A stretch of DNA of 64,000 bases from an uncultured Clostridia bacterium. Its GTDB lineage: Bacteria > Bacillota > Clostridia > Oscillospirales > Ruminococcaceae. How positions within the stretch are numbered: position 1 is the first letter of the stretch; each line of letters begins with the position of its first letter. The position numbers were made by a program, and so were the translations under genes. The stretch is from contig CAMELR010000011.1 in assembly GCA_945923775.1 (NCBI GenBank), forward strand, positions 1 through 64,000. The letters are read 5' to 3'. Shown here in pieces: positions 7,621-16,473 of the stretch. The notes beneath the pieces are model-generated. The model saw only the letters and a program-made list of their open reading frames with translations, ran no database searches and was not told the DNA's origin.

Positions 7621-10600
7621 ATGTTTTTTAAGTCACTTGAGATACACGGGTTCAAATCCTTTGCGGACAAGACCGTACTGAATTTCGACGCCCAGACCAC
7701 CGCAGTCGTTGGAAGCAACGGCAACGGCAAGAGCAACATAAGCGACGCCCTGCGCTGGGTAATGGGAGAGCAGGGCGCAAAAACCCTGCGCGGCGAAAAG
7801 ATGGAGGACGTAATCTTCCACGGGACCACCGACAGAAAGCCGATGGGATTCGCGAAGGTCGCGCTGTGCATCGACAACACCGACCGCGCCCTTGCAGTGG
7901 ACGCAGACGAGGTGACGATCTCCCGCAAGCTCTACCGCACCGGTGAGAGCGAATACCTCATAAACGGCGCGAAGTCCAGACTGAAAGACATTCAGGAAAT
8001 GCTGCTCGGTACGGGACTCGGGCGCGATGGATATTCCATAATCGGACAGGGCAGGGTCGCTGAGATAGTCAACGCACGCGGGACCCAGCGCCGCGAGATA
8101 TTCGAGGAAGCGGCGGGAATTTCGCTGTTCCTCCACAAGAAGGCGGAAGCCGAGAAGGAGCTTGAGAGCGCCGAGGAAAACATCACCCGCCAGAAGGATA
8201 TTATCCGTTCAGACGAGGAGCGCCTCCCGGTGCTGAAAAAGCAGTCGGAGAAGGCGGTTTTAGCCGCGGAGCTTCTCGACCAGAAGAAGGAGCTTGAGAT
8301 ATCCGTAGGAGCGGCTCACTATGAGGAGCGCCGCACCGCAATAAAGAAGCTGGACGACGACCTGTTGCTCAACCGCGCGGAGTGCGAGCATTTCGAAAAG
8401 GACGCGGAGAAGCTCCAGAACAGCATTGAGGAGAGCACCGAAAAGAAGCAGCGCATACAGGCAGAGCTTGAGCGATTCCGCAGCAGCCGCGAGGCTGTAA
8501 ACGCGGAGATAGCGGAGAAGCGTTCCACGATACAGGTGCGCGAGAACGACCTCCGTCACAATGACGAGCGCCGCACGGAACTCACTCAGCAGATAGCGAA
8601 CGCCGAGGAGAGCAGCCGCAGCTTCGACGACGCAATAAAGGAGTTCCGCAGCAAAATAGAGGAAAAGACCGCCGAGGTGGAGCGGTTCGAGAAGCAGCGG
8701 ACCGACCTCCAGGAAAAGCTCAGCGCAATGGCGGAGCAGAACGCCGAGAGCGACAAGGCGTATTCCGCGCTGGAGCAGGAACTCGCGCAGATCTACCGCG
8801 AACGCAGCGAGGCTGACGTGCGGTCGGTACAGGCGGAGCGTTCCGCAGCGGAAGCCGAGGAGCAGAAACAGACGTTCCTGAGCGACGTGCAGAATTCCGA
8901 GGCGAAGCTGAAGGAGTATTCCGACAGCGCCGCGCAGGTCGAGAAATCACTCGCGGAGGTAGGCGAGAAGCGTTCCGCGACGGAAAACAAGCTGGCGGGA
9001 TATCAGCGCCTCAACGAGGGCAAGGTTCGCCGCATGAACGAGGCGAAGTCAGAGGCTGAGAAGGTACGCAGCGAGCTTGACATGATGCAGAACCGCTACA
9101 AGGTCCTGGACGATGTTGAGAAGAACATGGAGGGCTACAACCGAAGCGTCAAGGAGCTGATGAAGGCTTCCCAGCAGGGGAGAATGAGCGGTATCCACGG
9201 CACCGTTGCAGATGTAGTTACTATCGACGAGCGGTACGTCCTCGCGATAGAGACCGCCCTGGGAGCGGCAATGCAGAACGTCATCGTGGACAGCGAGGAG
9301 ACAGCCAAGCGCTGTATCCGCTTCCTCAAGGAGACGAACTTCGGCCGTGCTACCATGCTCCCGATAACCACTATGAAAGGGCGCTTCCTGAATGAGCCGC
9401 GGCTCAGCTCAGAGCAGGGCTTCGAGGGCATAGCAAGCGACCTCGTGGACTGCGACCAGGAGTACCGGAACATAATCAGCTACCTGCTGGGGCTTACCGT
9501 TATCGTGGACGATATCGACACGGCGGCGTTCCTCAGCAAGAAATACAATTTCAGATTCCGCGTCGTTACGCTTGACGGCCAGGTCGTCAACGCCGGCGGT
9601 TCCTTCACCGGAGGAAGCCGGGCGAGCGGCACGGGTATCATTTCCAGAAAGCAGCAGAAGGATTCGCTGTACACCTCGATAATCGAGATGAAAAAGACCC
9701 TCGTTGAAAAGACCGAGGCGTACCAGCAGTACCAGGCGGAGGCAGCGAAATTCGCAGTCGAGATCGACGGCATGCAGGACGAGCTGAGAAGCTGCGATTC
9801 CCAGGAGATAAACCTCCGCGCTGAGCTGTCGAAGTTCAATACGCTGGCTCAGCAGCTCACCGAGCAGGGAGCGCACTCAAGGCAGGCTCTCGAGCGCTTC
9901 GACCTCCAGATTAAGAATTACACCGCGCAGCTCACCGAGCTTCGCAGGGTGGTCGAGGAGTGCGACAAAAAGGCAGAGGGTCTTGAAGAAAAACTGAAGC
10001 AGTCCGGCAGCGAGCGCGACTCCGCGGCTTCGCAGAGCAAGGAGATTTCCGAGGAGATCTCCCGGATAAACCTCGAGCAGATGGCTGCGAAGAAGGACAT
10101 CGACGCGTTCAACGTTGAGATCAGGAACCGTGAGGAGAACCGCCGGGCGCTGTTCCAGAGCAGCGACAGCTTCCGCGAGAAGATGGCGGAGCTCGACCGA
10201 AGCGACGAGGAGATCCGCGTTGAAATAGAGAAGCTCCGCATGGAGCTTGAGCAGCACAGCGGGGAGCTTACCGGCAAGGACGAGGATATTTCCCGCAGCA
10301 TGGCCGAGATAGACAGCCTGGATCTGGCGATAGGTCAGATGAACCGCGACATAAACGAGGCGAACCGCGACAAGGAGCGCTTCGCAAGGGAAGTCGCCAG
10401 GCTGGAGGAGCGCCGCAAGAGCGAGGAGCGCGAGAAGGAGCGCATAGTCTCCATGCTGCTTGAAAGCTACGACATGACGGTGTCGATGGCTATAGAGCAG
10501 GCGAAGCCGCTTGAGAACCTGCTGGCGGCGGAAAACGACCTCGAGGAGCTGAGAAAGCAGATAACAAAGCTCGGTAACGTCAACATGGAGTCCATCGAGG

Positions 10601-11190
10601 AGTACCGCACGGTGTCGGAGCGCTACAAGTTCCAGACCGCGCAGCTCGACGACATTGAAAAGAGCAAGCGGGAGCTTGAAAGGCTCATCGCCGACCTCAC
10701 CGAGGACATCAAGACGCGCTTCCTCAACAGCTTTGAGGAGATAAACAAGAGCTTCAAGGAGATATTCGTCAGCATTTTCGGCGACGGAGCGCACGGCGAA
10801 CTCAAGCTTACCGACCCGGAGGACGTTCTGAACTCCGGCATCGAGATACTCGCGGCACCGCCTGGAAAGGTCATAAAGAACCTGATATCCCTCTCCGGCG
10901 GCGAGCAGACGATGGTCGCCATCACGATCTACTTCGCGATACTCAAGCACCGCCCGACGCCGTTCTGTATGCTCGACGAGGTAGACGCGGCGCTCGACGA
11001 TGTGAACGTAGACAAGTACATAACCTACCTCAACCAGTTCAGCAGCCAGACGCAGCTAATGGTAATAACCCACCGCCGCGGAACCATCGAGGGCTGCAAG
11101 GTGCTTTACGGAGTATTCATGCAGGAAAAGGGAGTATCAAGGCTCCTGCGCCGTGAGCTTGCCGACGAGCTGGACGTAGAGCTTAAATAA
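7621..11190 (+). CDS. smc: Chromosome segregation ATPase SMC
   Basis: Core of the condensin-like complex that organises and separates daughter chromosomes, acting with ScpA and ScpB. The 1189-residue protein has the normal length. Walker A is GSNGNGKS at 31-38. Two long acidic/basic coiled-coil arms flank a hinge near residues 520-640 (IHGTVADVV to VNAGGSFTGGS). The C-terminal head has signature LSGGEQTMVAI and Walker B FCMLDEVDAALDD. Walker A and the signature both differ from the usual GPNGSGKS and LSGGEKAL forms; the catalytic Lys and Ser are intact. The ATG is preceded by a weak GAGG site. Confidence 0.97.
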   Translation: MFFKSLEIHGFKSFADKTVLNFDAQTTAVVGSNGNGKSNISDALRWVMGEQGAKTLRGEKMEDVIFHGTTDRKPMGFAKVALCIDNTDRALAVDADEVTISRKLYRTGESEYLINGAKSRLKDIQEMLLGTGLGRDGYSIIGQGRVAEIVNARGTQRREIFEEAAGISLFLHKKAEAEKELESAEENITRQKDIIRSDEERLPVLKKQSEKAVLAAELLDQKKELEISVGAAHYEERRTAIKKLDDDLLLNRAECEHFEKDAEKLQNSIEESTEKKQRIQAELERFRSSREAVNAEIAEKRSTIQVRENDLRHNDERRTELTQQIANAEESSRSFDDAIKEFRSKIEEKTAEVERFEKQRTDLQEKLSAMAEQNAESDKAYSALEQELAQIYRERSEADVRSVQAERSAAEAEEQKQTFLSDVQNSEAKLKEYSDSAAQVEKSLAEVGEKRSATENKLAGYQRLNEGKVRRMNEAKSEAEKVRSELDMMQNRYKVLDDVEKNMEGYNRSVKELMKASQQGRMSGIHGTVADVVTIDERYVLAIETALGAAMQNVIVDSEETAKRCIRFLKETNFGRATMLPITTMKGRFLNEPRLSSEQGFEGIASDLVDCDQEYRNIISYLLGLTVIVDDIDTAAFLSKKYNFRFRVVTLDGQVVNAGGSFTGGSRASGTGIISRKQQKDSLYTSIIEMKKTLVEKTEAYQQYQAEAAKFAVEIDGMQDELRSCDSQEINLRAELSKFNTLAQQLTEQGAHSRQALERFDLQIKNYTAQLTELRRVVEECDKKAEGLEEKLKQSGSERDSAASQSKEISEEISRINLEQMAAKKDIDAFNVEIRNREENRRALFQSSDSFREKMAELDRSDEEIRVEIEKLRMELEQHSGELTGKDEDISRSMAEIDSLDLAIGQMNRDINEANRDKERFAREVARLEERRKSEEREKERIVSMLLESYDMTVSMAIEQAKPLENLLAAENDLEELRKQITKLGNVNMESIEEYRTVSERYKFQTAQLDDIEKSKRELERLIADLTEDIKTRFLNSFEEINKSFKEIFVSIFGDGAHGELKLTDPEDVLNSGIEILAAPPGKVIKNLISLSGGEQTMVAITIYFAILKHRPTPFCMLDEVDAALDDVNVDKYITYLNQFSSQTQLMVITHRRGTIEGCKVLYGVFMQEKGVSRLLRRELADELDVELK

Positions 11191-11249
11191 TTTCGTATAA
11201 CCGACGCGGCTTTGAGCATACTTACTCAGTATGCCGGAATGGAGGTCAC

Positions 11250-12578
11250 ATGGGATTTTTTGACAGATTCAAAAAGAAGAAACATCAGGAAGAAGAGCTG
11301 AACGAACAGGAGGCTGTGCTCGATGAAAACTCCGGCGAAACCAGTACTGAAAGCGGCGGCGCCGAAATCGGAGCTTCCGGATATACCGAAGCTGAAGCGC
11401 CTGTTCAGCCTGACGGTGGAGTTCCCGCAGCCGAGGAGCCGGAGCAATCCGGGAACGACGCTGCGTTCGAGGCTTCCGAAGCCGAAGCGGAGGAGCCGCT
11501 GACCCTGCCGGAGGCAATTTCCGAGCCTGAGGAACCCGAGGAGCCGGAGGAAATTCCGCAGGCTATGGAGGCTCCCGCTCCCGAGGAGGAGACCGAGCCG
11601 GAGGAAACCGCGCAGGCTGAGGAAGCTCCCGAGCCGGAATCCACCGAGGAGTCCGAAGAAGCTCCGAAGAAGCAGGGATTTTTCGAGAAGCTGAAAAACG
11701 GCCTGAAAAAGACGAAGGACGGCTTCATGAGCAAGCTGGAGCTGCTGATGAACAGCTTCACGAAGATAGACGAGGACTTTTTCGACGAGCTGGAGGAAAC
11801 GCTGATCCTTTCCGATATCGGCGCTGAGACTTCCATGCAGATATGCGACAAGCTCCGCCAGGCTGTAAAGCGCACGGGCGCCACTGACCCGGCGGACGTC
11901 AAGCAGCTCCTGCGCGACATCATCGCGGAGATGCTCACTGGCGACAACGAGCTGAAGCTTGACACAAAGCCGTCTGTTATCATGGTGATAGGCGTCAACG
12001 GCGCAGGCAAGACCACCACGATAGGAAAGCTCGCGGCGAATCTCAAGGCTCAGGGCAAGAAGGTAGTCGTAGCGGCGGCGGATACGTTCCGTGCGGCGGC
12101 TATTGATCAGCTCAACGTCTGGACTGACCGCGCCGGCGTGGATATCGTAAAGCACAGCGAGGGCAGCGACCCCGCCGCAGTAGTGTTCGACGCGCTGACC
12201 GCAGCGAAGGCGCGCGGCGCTGACGTCGTACTCTGCGACACCGCAGGAAGGCTCCACAACAAGAAGAACCTCATGGAGGAGCTGAAAAAGATCGCCAGGG
12301 TGATAAACCGCGAAGTTCCGGACGCGTCGGTTGAAACTTTATTGGTTCTTGACGCGACTACTGGACAGAATGCAGTCAATCAGGCCAAACTTTTCAGTGA
12401 AAGTGCTGAAATTACAGGAATTGTTCTCACAAAGCTTGACGGAACCGCAAAAGGTGGTATAATAATACCTATAAAGAATGAGCTCGGAATTTCCGTGAAG
12501 CTGGTCGGCGTGGGCGAGAAGATCGATGATCTCCAGCCGTTCGTTCCGGCGGACTATGTAAAGGCTCTGTTCGAGTAA
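11250..12578 (+). CDS. ftsY: Signal recognition particle receptor FtsY
   Basis: GTPase that docks SRP-ribosome complexes at the membrane. The 442-residue protein has a long acidic A domain (about 10-140, rich in Glu, Pro and Ala), an N domain, and the G domain with P-loop GVNGAGKT at 248-255, DTFRAAA, DTAGR and TKLDGTAKGG. The start ATG has a GGAGG site 6 bases upstream. A 7-bp hairpin (11216-11222 with 11228-11234) precedes the ribosome site. The last 250 bases are noticeably A+T-richer than the rest and contain a promoter-like sequence; see findings. Unlike many Firmicutes, ffh does not follow. Confidence 0.97.
   Translation: MGFFDRFKKKKHQEEELNEQEAVLDENSGETSTESGGAEIGASGYTEAEAPVQPDGGVPAAEEPEQSGNDAAFEASEAEAEEPLTLPEAISEPEEPEEPEEIPQAMEAPAPEEETEPEETAQAEEAPEPESTEESEEAPKKQGFFEKLKNGLKKTKDGFMSKLELLMNSFTKIDEDFFDELEETLILSDIGAETSMQICDKLRQAVKRTGATDPADVKQLLRDIIAEMLTGDNELKLDTKPSVIMVIGVNGAGKTTTIGKLAANLKAQGKKVVVAAADTFRAAAIDQLNVWTDRAGVDIVKHSEGSDPAAVVFDALTAAKARGADVVLCDTAGRLHNKKNLMEELKKIARVINREVPDASVETLLVLDATTGQNAVNQAKLFSESAEITGIVLTKLDGTAKGGIIIPIKNELGISVKLVGVGEKIDDLQPFVPADYVKALFE
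12436..12463 (+). promoter_or_regulatory. Candidate sigma-A promoter inside ftsY
   Basis: TTGACG (12436-12441), 16 bases, then TATAAT (12458-12463), inside the codons for LDGTAKGGIII. The surrounding 150 bases use A+T-rich synonymous codons (TTA, TTG, GGT) that are rare elsewhere in this gene. It would drive the XTP diphosphatase and following genes with a leader of about 175 bases. No experiment supports it here. Confidence 0.5.
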
Positions 12579-12644
12579 GAAATTTTCCCTTGAATGGGTA
12601 AAATAAAGCGCCCATGAGGCGCAGTAAATTGGAAAGGATTTTTT

Positions 12645-13292
12645 ATGAAACATCTTCACAAATCGGGCGAAGAAAAACCTGCCGCCTCGTCGCCTGTCCG
12701 ACAGAAATTGATAATCGCGTCCAACAACCAGGGCAAGATCAGGGAGTTCAGAAAACTCCTCGAGCCGTTCGGGTTCGACGTTGTATCAATGCGGGAGGCA
12801 GGCTTCACAGACGAGATCGTAGAGGACGGCGATACCTTCGAGGAGAACGCGCACATAAAGGCGCGCGCTGTTTTCGAGGCAACAAAGCTCCCTACCATCG
12901 CAGACGACAGCGGACTTGAGATAGACTTCCTCAACGGCGCACCGGGTATCTATTCCGCGCGCTATGCCGGCGAGGGCGCTACCGACAAGGAGCTTTGCGA
13001 GAAGGTACTTGAGGAGATGCACGGCGTGTCCAGACCCCTTAGAGAGGCACGCTTCGTTTGCTCGATCTATTTCATCTACGCCGAGGACGACGAGTATTCC
13101 GTAAACGGTACCGTTGAGGGGTACATAGGCAATGAGATGGTCGGCGACAAGGGCTTCGGCTATGATCCCATCTTCATGGTGGACGAGGATCACAGCATGG
13201 CGGAGCTCGACCAGGACGAGAAAAACAGGATAAGCCACCGCGCCAAGGCGTTCGAGGAGCTTGCCAAGATCTTAAAGGAGAAATTCAGTTAA
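12645..13292 (+). CDS. rdgB: XTP/dITP diphosphatase (RdgB/HAM1 family)
   Basis: Hydrolyses deaminated purine triphosphates (XTP, dITP) to monophosphates, keeping them out of DNA and RNA. The 215-residue protein has the family motif ASNNQGKIREF (about 26-36), ADDSGLEIDFLNGAPGIYSA, and FGYDPIF with the conserved SMAELD near the C-terminus. The first ~20 residues (MKHLHKSGEEKPAASSP) are an extension not needed for the fold. The ATG at 12645 has a GGAAAGGA site, so I keep it. It overlaps yhbY by one base (TAATG). Confidence 0.95.
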   Translation: MKHLHKSGEEKPAASSPVRQKLIIASNNQGKIREFRKLLEPFGFDVVSMREAGFTDEIVEDGDTFEENAHIKARAVFEATKLPTIADDSGLEIDFLNGAPGIYSARYAGEGATDKELCEKVLEEMHGVSRPLREARFVCSIYFIYAEDDEYSVNGTVEGYIGNEMVGDKGFGYDPIFMVDEDHSMAELDQDEKNRISHRAKAFEELAKILKEKFS

Positions 13293-13588
13293 TGCTGACA
13301 AGTAAACAGAGAGCACATCTGCGCTCCATCGCGCAGAGCTACAATACAATATTTTTCGTTGGAAAGCTGGGTATCGGCGACGAGCTGGTAAAGCAGCTCG
13401 ACGACGTTCTGAACTGCCGCGAGCTTATAAAAGTGGGCGTGCAGGAAAACTGCGAGTTCACAGCCCGTGAAGCCGCAGACCAGATCGCGGAGCTTACAAA
13501 GTCCGAGGTCGTGCAGGTCATCGGCAGGAAGTTCGTGCTTTACCGCCGCAACAAGGATCCCAAGAAGCGGGTGATAGAGCTTGAGTGA
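13292..13588 (+). CDS. yhbY: CRM-domain RNA-binding protein YhbY
   Basis: A 98-residue single CRM domain, a family linked to large ribosomal subunit assembly. It shows the typical LTSKQRAHLRSIA start, the basic loop FVGKLGIGDELVKQ (in place of GKxG) and the C-terminal VQVIGRKFVLYRRN. It begins on the stop codon of rdgB and runs 8 bases into the longest nadD frame, so translation is probably coupled through all three. Confidence 0.95.
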   Translation: MLTSKQRAHLRSIAQSYNTIFFVGKLGIGDELVKQLDDVLNCRELIKVGVQENCEFTAREAADQIAELTKSEVVQVIGRKFVLYRRNKDPKKRVIELE

Positions 13589-14177
13589 CAGCGTGAAAAA
13601 GACAGGTATCTTCGGAGGAGCGTTCAACCCGGTGCATAACGGGCATGTCCGCCTTGCCGAGGAAGCCGTGAAGCAGCTCAAGCTGCGCCGCCTGCTTATA
13701 ATCCCGACGTATGTTTCGCCGCACAAGCACACCGACCTTGCTCCGTATGAGGACAGGGCGGAGATGTGCCGCCGCGCGTTCGGGCATATCCCGGGCGTGG
13801 AGGTCAGCGACATCGAGGTAAGGCTCGGCGGGACGAGTTATTCGATAAACACCGTCCGCGCACTGAAGGAGATGTACCCGAACGAGCAGCTCTTTCTGCT
13901 CATCGGCGGGGATATGCTGTTCAGCTTCGATAAGTGGTATAAGTACGAGTCGCTGCTCAAGGAGACGAAGGTCTGTGCGGCAGCCCGTGACGGCGACAGC
14001 CTCGCGGACATGATGGAGTACGCCAACGAACTGGGGCGCATAAAGGTGCTCCCGACCCAGGCGATAGAGATGTCCTCCACGGAGGTCAGAAATACCATCG
14101 CGCAGGGCGGGGACTATTCCGGAATGGTTCCACAGGGCGTTGCGGAGTATATCCGCGAAAAGGGACTCTACAGGTGA
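13581..14177 (+). CDS. nadD: Nicotinate-nucleotide adenylyltransferase
   Basis: Joins nicotinate mononucleotide and ATP to give deamido-NAD. The protein has the nucleotidyltransferase motif GGAFNPVHNGH near the N-terminus and the C-terminal EMSSTEVRN (ISSTxxR type). Two starts are possible: TTG at 13581 (198 residues, overlapping yhbY by 8 bases) or GTG at 13593, which gives the family-like N-terminus (M)KKTGIFGG. Neither has a strong ribosome site. The nadD-yqeK-rsfS series is the standard Firmicutes cluster. Confidence 0.95.
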   Translation: MSDSVKKTGIFGGAFNPVHNGHVRLAEEAVKQLKLRRLLIIPTYVSPHKHTDLAPYEDRAEMCRRAFGHIPGVEVSDIEVRLGGTSYSINTVRALKEMYPNEQLFLLIGGDMLFSFDKWYKYESLLKETKVCAAARDGDSLADMMEYANELGRIKVLPTQAIEMSSTEVRNTIAQGGDYSGMVPQGVAEYIREKGLYR

Positions 14178-14183
14178 TATATC

Positions 14184-14537
14184 ATGAAAAAGTGGTACGA
14201 TGAGGAATACGAATTCCAGGTCGAGGTCATCGGGTATCTCCGCGGAGACCACACCGAGCATCTCTGCCGAAACGGCGAGGGGATCGGCGATACATACCGC
14301 TGTACCTACGGCTGCCCGGTCAACGCCGACGGCTATGGAATTTGCAGCAAGACCATGATGATGCTGTACCCGCTGATGGAGGCAGTCCGCAGCGGCGGCG
14401 ACCTTGAAAATCTCGGGGGAGACGGGAAGTACAGCAAGACTATCGTGTGTCCGGACGGCTGCGTGATGTTCCGGCTGACCGCAAAACCGCTGGGCGGCGA
14501 GAATTTCTTCAGAGGCGGCTTCTGGAAAGAGCCGTGA
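14184..14537 (+). CDS. TIGR04076 family protein
   Basis: A 117-residue cysteine-containing protein that I assign to the TIGR04076 family from its N-terminal CRNGEGIGDTY block and the conserved GICSKTMMMLYPLMEA segment. It has six cysteines, including YRCTYGCP and VCPDGC, which could bind metal. No function is established for the family. It sits 6 bases after nadD and 23 bases before yqeK, co-directional, so it interrupts the usual nadD-yqeK pair. No membrane segment or signal peptide. Confidence 0.75.
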   Translation: MKKWYDEEYEFQVEVIGYLRGDHTEHLCRNGEGIGDTYRCTYGCPVNADGYGICSKTMMMLYPLMEAVRSGGDLENLGGDGKYSKTIVCPDGCVMFRLTAKPLGGENFFRGGFWKEP

Positions 14538-14560
14538 ATCTATTGCGGAGGTAATTCTGT

Positions 14561-15154
14561 TTGAGCAGATACAAGGAATTCGACGAATACGAGGAACTCA
14601 TAAAGGAGCGGCTTTCTAAAAAGCGCTTCACCCACAGCATGAACGTCGCCGAAGCATGCTACGACCTCGCGGAGCGATTCGGCGCGGACAAGAAGCGCTG
14701 CTATCTCGCGGGGCTTCTGCATGACATCATGAAGGAAGATCTCCCCGACCGCCAGCGGCAGATGACCGTTGACAGCGGAATGTCTCCAGATCCTGCGGAG
14801 ATCGACACTCCGGCGCTGTGGCACGCGGTGGCGGGCGCGGCATACGTCCGGGACAGGCTCGGGATAAACGACGAGGAGATACTTGCCGGGATACGCTTCC
14901 ACACGATAGGCTGCGCGAAAATGACGAAGCTTGAAAAGATCGTCTACCTCGGGGATATGATCTCTGCAGAGAGAAGCTACAAGGACGTCGACAAGTTCAG
15001 GAAGATCTGCCGCGACGACCTTGATAAGGCGATGTCCGTGGCGCTGATATACAATATCGGGGACGTCTGCAAAAAGTGCGGACACCTCCCGAGATACACG
15101 TTTGAAGCATACAATTATTATCTGAAATACAACAAGAATAAGGAGAGTTTATGA
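14561..15154 (+). CDS. yqeK: HD-domain bis(5'-nucleosyl)-tetraphosphatase YqeK
   Basis: A 197-residue HD hydrolase of the YqeK family, which splits diadenosine tetraphosphate symmetrically to two ADP in characterised members. Metal ligands are His25, His54-Asp55 (GLLHDIMKED) and His88. The start is TTG at 14561, supported by a GCGGAGGT ribosome site 8 bases upstream and by family length. Its stop overlaps the rsfS start (ATGA). Confidence 0.94.
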   Translation: MSRYKEFDEYEELIKERLSKKRFTHSMNVAEACYDLAERFGADKKRCYLAGLLHDIMKEDLPDRQRQMTVDSGMSPDPAEIDTPALWHAVAGAAYVRDRLGINDEEILAGIRFHTIGCAKMTKLEKIVYLGDMISAERSYKDVDKFRKICRDDLDKAMSVALIYNIGDVCKKCGHLPRYTFEAYNYYLKYNKNKESL

Positions 15155-15507
15155 CAGACAGAGAAGAACTGGAAATCGCGGTAAAGGCGCTTGATTCCAA
15201 GAAGGCAAAGAATATCACAGCGCTCAAGGTCGACGATCTCACTATCCTTGCGAACTACTTCGTTATCGCGTCCGCGTCCAGCACCACGCAGGTGAAGGCG
15301 CTGGCTGACGAGGTGGAGTATCAGCTCGGTGAAAAGGGCGTAAAGCCGAAGGGAATCGAGGGCTACCAGAGCAAGGAATGGATCGTGCTTGACTACTATG
15401 ATATCATCGTGCACGTATTCCTGGAGGAGACCCGCGACTTCTATCAGCTCGAGCGCCTCTGGGCGGACGGTACGCCGGTCGACATTTCCGGTATCGTTAA
15501 GGATTGA
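15151..15507 (+). CDS. rsfS: Ribosome silencing factor RsfS
   Basis: Binds L14 on the large subunit and blocks subunit joining when nutrients are scarce. The 118-residue protein carries family blocks ITALKVDDLTILANYFVIA and EGYQSKEWIVLDYYDIIVHVF. It starts on the stop codon of yqeK. It is the last gene of the block before the separate rpsU promoter. A CAAAAC/GTTTTG hairpin (15521-15550) follows but lacks a T-run, so I do not call it a terminator. Confidence 0.96.
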   Translation: MTDREELEIAVKALDSKKAKNITALKVDDLTILANYFVIASASSTTQVKALADEVEYQLGEKGVKPKGIEGYQSKEWIVLDYYDIIVHVFLEETRDFYQLERLWADGTPVDISGIVKD

Positions 15508-15598
15508 TAATTGATTACCGCAAAACGCCCAAAAATTGTTCCGGGTTTTGTCAGAAATGACGAAAATCAAAATTTCCAATAAAATTTCTGATAACTGC

Positions 15599-15627
15599 TT
15601 GACAAATCGGGGTCTTTGCGATATAAT
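15599..15627 (+). promoter_or_regulatory. Consensus sigma-A promoter of rpsU
   Basis: TTGACA (15599-15604), 17 bases, TATAAT (15622-15627): a perfect match to the vegetative consensus. Transcription should begin near 15634, leaving a leader of about 70 bases before rpsU. An 8-bp inverted repeat (15551-15558 with 15584-15591) lies just upstream and might be an operator. Confidence 0.85.
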
Positions 15628-15702
15628 TAATTATATACTTTTTGTATAACTACTATAAAATGTAGATAACCTATGCCTTGTGGCAAAGGGAGGGAAATAT
15701 AG

Positions 15703-15876
15703 ATGGCAGAAATTCGTCTTGGCAAAAATGAATCTCTTGATACCGCTCTGAAGCGTTTCAAGCGTTCATGCGCAAGGGACGGCGTTCTTGCTGAAGTTCG
15801 TAAAAGAGAGCATTACGAAAAGCCTTCGGTAAAACGTAAAAAGAAGTCCGAAGCTGCTCGCAAGCGTAAGTTCTGA
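15703..15876 (+). CDS. rpsU: 30S ribosomal protein S21
   Basis: A 57-residue basic protein of the small subunit, reading [19 protein letters not shown] at the start and ending in [10 protein letters not shown]. An AAAGGGAGGG ribosome site lies 8 bases before the ATG. It is transcribed from its own consensus promoter and followed by a hairpin terminator, so it forms a single-gene unit. In other bacteria S21 helps selection of initiation sites on mRNA. Confidence 0.97.
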   Translation: MAEIRLGKNESLDTALKRFKRSCARDGVLAEVRKREHYEKPSVKRKKKSEAARKRKF

Positions 15877-15916
15877 TTTTACGGAGCTTGATTGCTACTT
15901 AAAAATCAACGGTTAG

Positions 15917-15945
15917 ACCGGGCAGTTTCTGTCCGGTTTAATTGT
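15917..15945 (+). terminator. Intrinsic terminator after rpsU
   Basis: A 9-bp stem (15917-15925 with 15929-15937, one G-U pair) with a TTT loop, followed by TTTAATTGTT. It ends 28 bases before yqeG. Confidence 0.75.
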
Positions 15946-15972
15946 TATCTGGAACCAGAACGGAGGAAGCCG

Positions 15973-16473
15973 ATGCTGTTTAAGCCTACATTCTGGCTGA
16001 AAAGCGTACTACAGATAGATGAGAAGTTCCTGACGGAAAACGGCGTGAAAGCGCTTGTCCTCGACATGGACAACACTCTTTCCATGCACGGAAACCCCGC
16101 CGCAGAGGCAGGCGTCGACGAGTGGCTCGACAAAATGCGCGCCCTGGGAATCAAAATGCGCGTCGTGTCGAACAACACGAACAAGCGCGTGGCTCCGCTG
16201 TCGGCGCTGCTGGGGCTGGAGTTCACCGCGAACGGCGCGAAGCCGCTGACCTTCGGTGTAAACCGCGCCGTGAAGGCGATGGGCGCCGCGAAGTCCGAGA
16301 CCCTGGTAGTGGGAGATCAGATTTTCACCGACGTGATGGCGGGGAACCTCGCAGGGATCCGCACCGTGCTGGTGGAGCCGTTCCACCTTGAGAAAACCTG
16401 GACGTTCAGGCTCAAGCGCAGGGTGGAGAGCGTGGTGTTCCACAGGGATTATTCAAAGCTGGAGGAAAAATAA
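15973..16473 (+). CDS. yqeG: YqeG-family HAD-superfamily (IIIA) phosphatase
   Basis: A 166-residue HAD phosphatase. Motif I is LDMDNTL with the DxD aspartates, motif II is VVSNNT, and the last motif is VVGDQIFTDVMAGNLAG. The C-terminal EPFHLEKTW is typical of YqeG. The substrate is not known; mitochondrial relatives dephosphorylate phosphatidylglycerophosphate. The ATG at 15973 has a CGGAGGAAG site 4 bases upstream; longer in-frame starts run back through the rpsU terminator and are rejected. It overlaps the next gene by one base. Confidence 0.9.
   Translation: MLFKPTFWLKSVLQIDEKFLTENGVKALVLDMDNTLSMHGNPAAEAGVDEWLDKMRALGIKMRVVSNNTNKRVAPLSALLGLEFTANGAKPLTFGVNRAVKAMGAAKSETLVVGDQIFTDVMAGNLAGIRTVLVEPFHLEKTWTFRLKRRVESVVFHRDYSKLEEK

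Noticed and set aside
15521-15550. Terminator after rsfS
   Set aside because: A hairpin is possible but no T-run follows it.
15892-15972. Longer N-terminus for yqeG
   Set aside because: It would be translated through the rpsU terminator, and the ATG at 15973 has a clear ribosome site.
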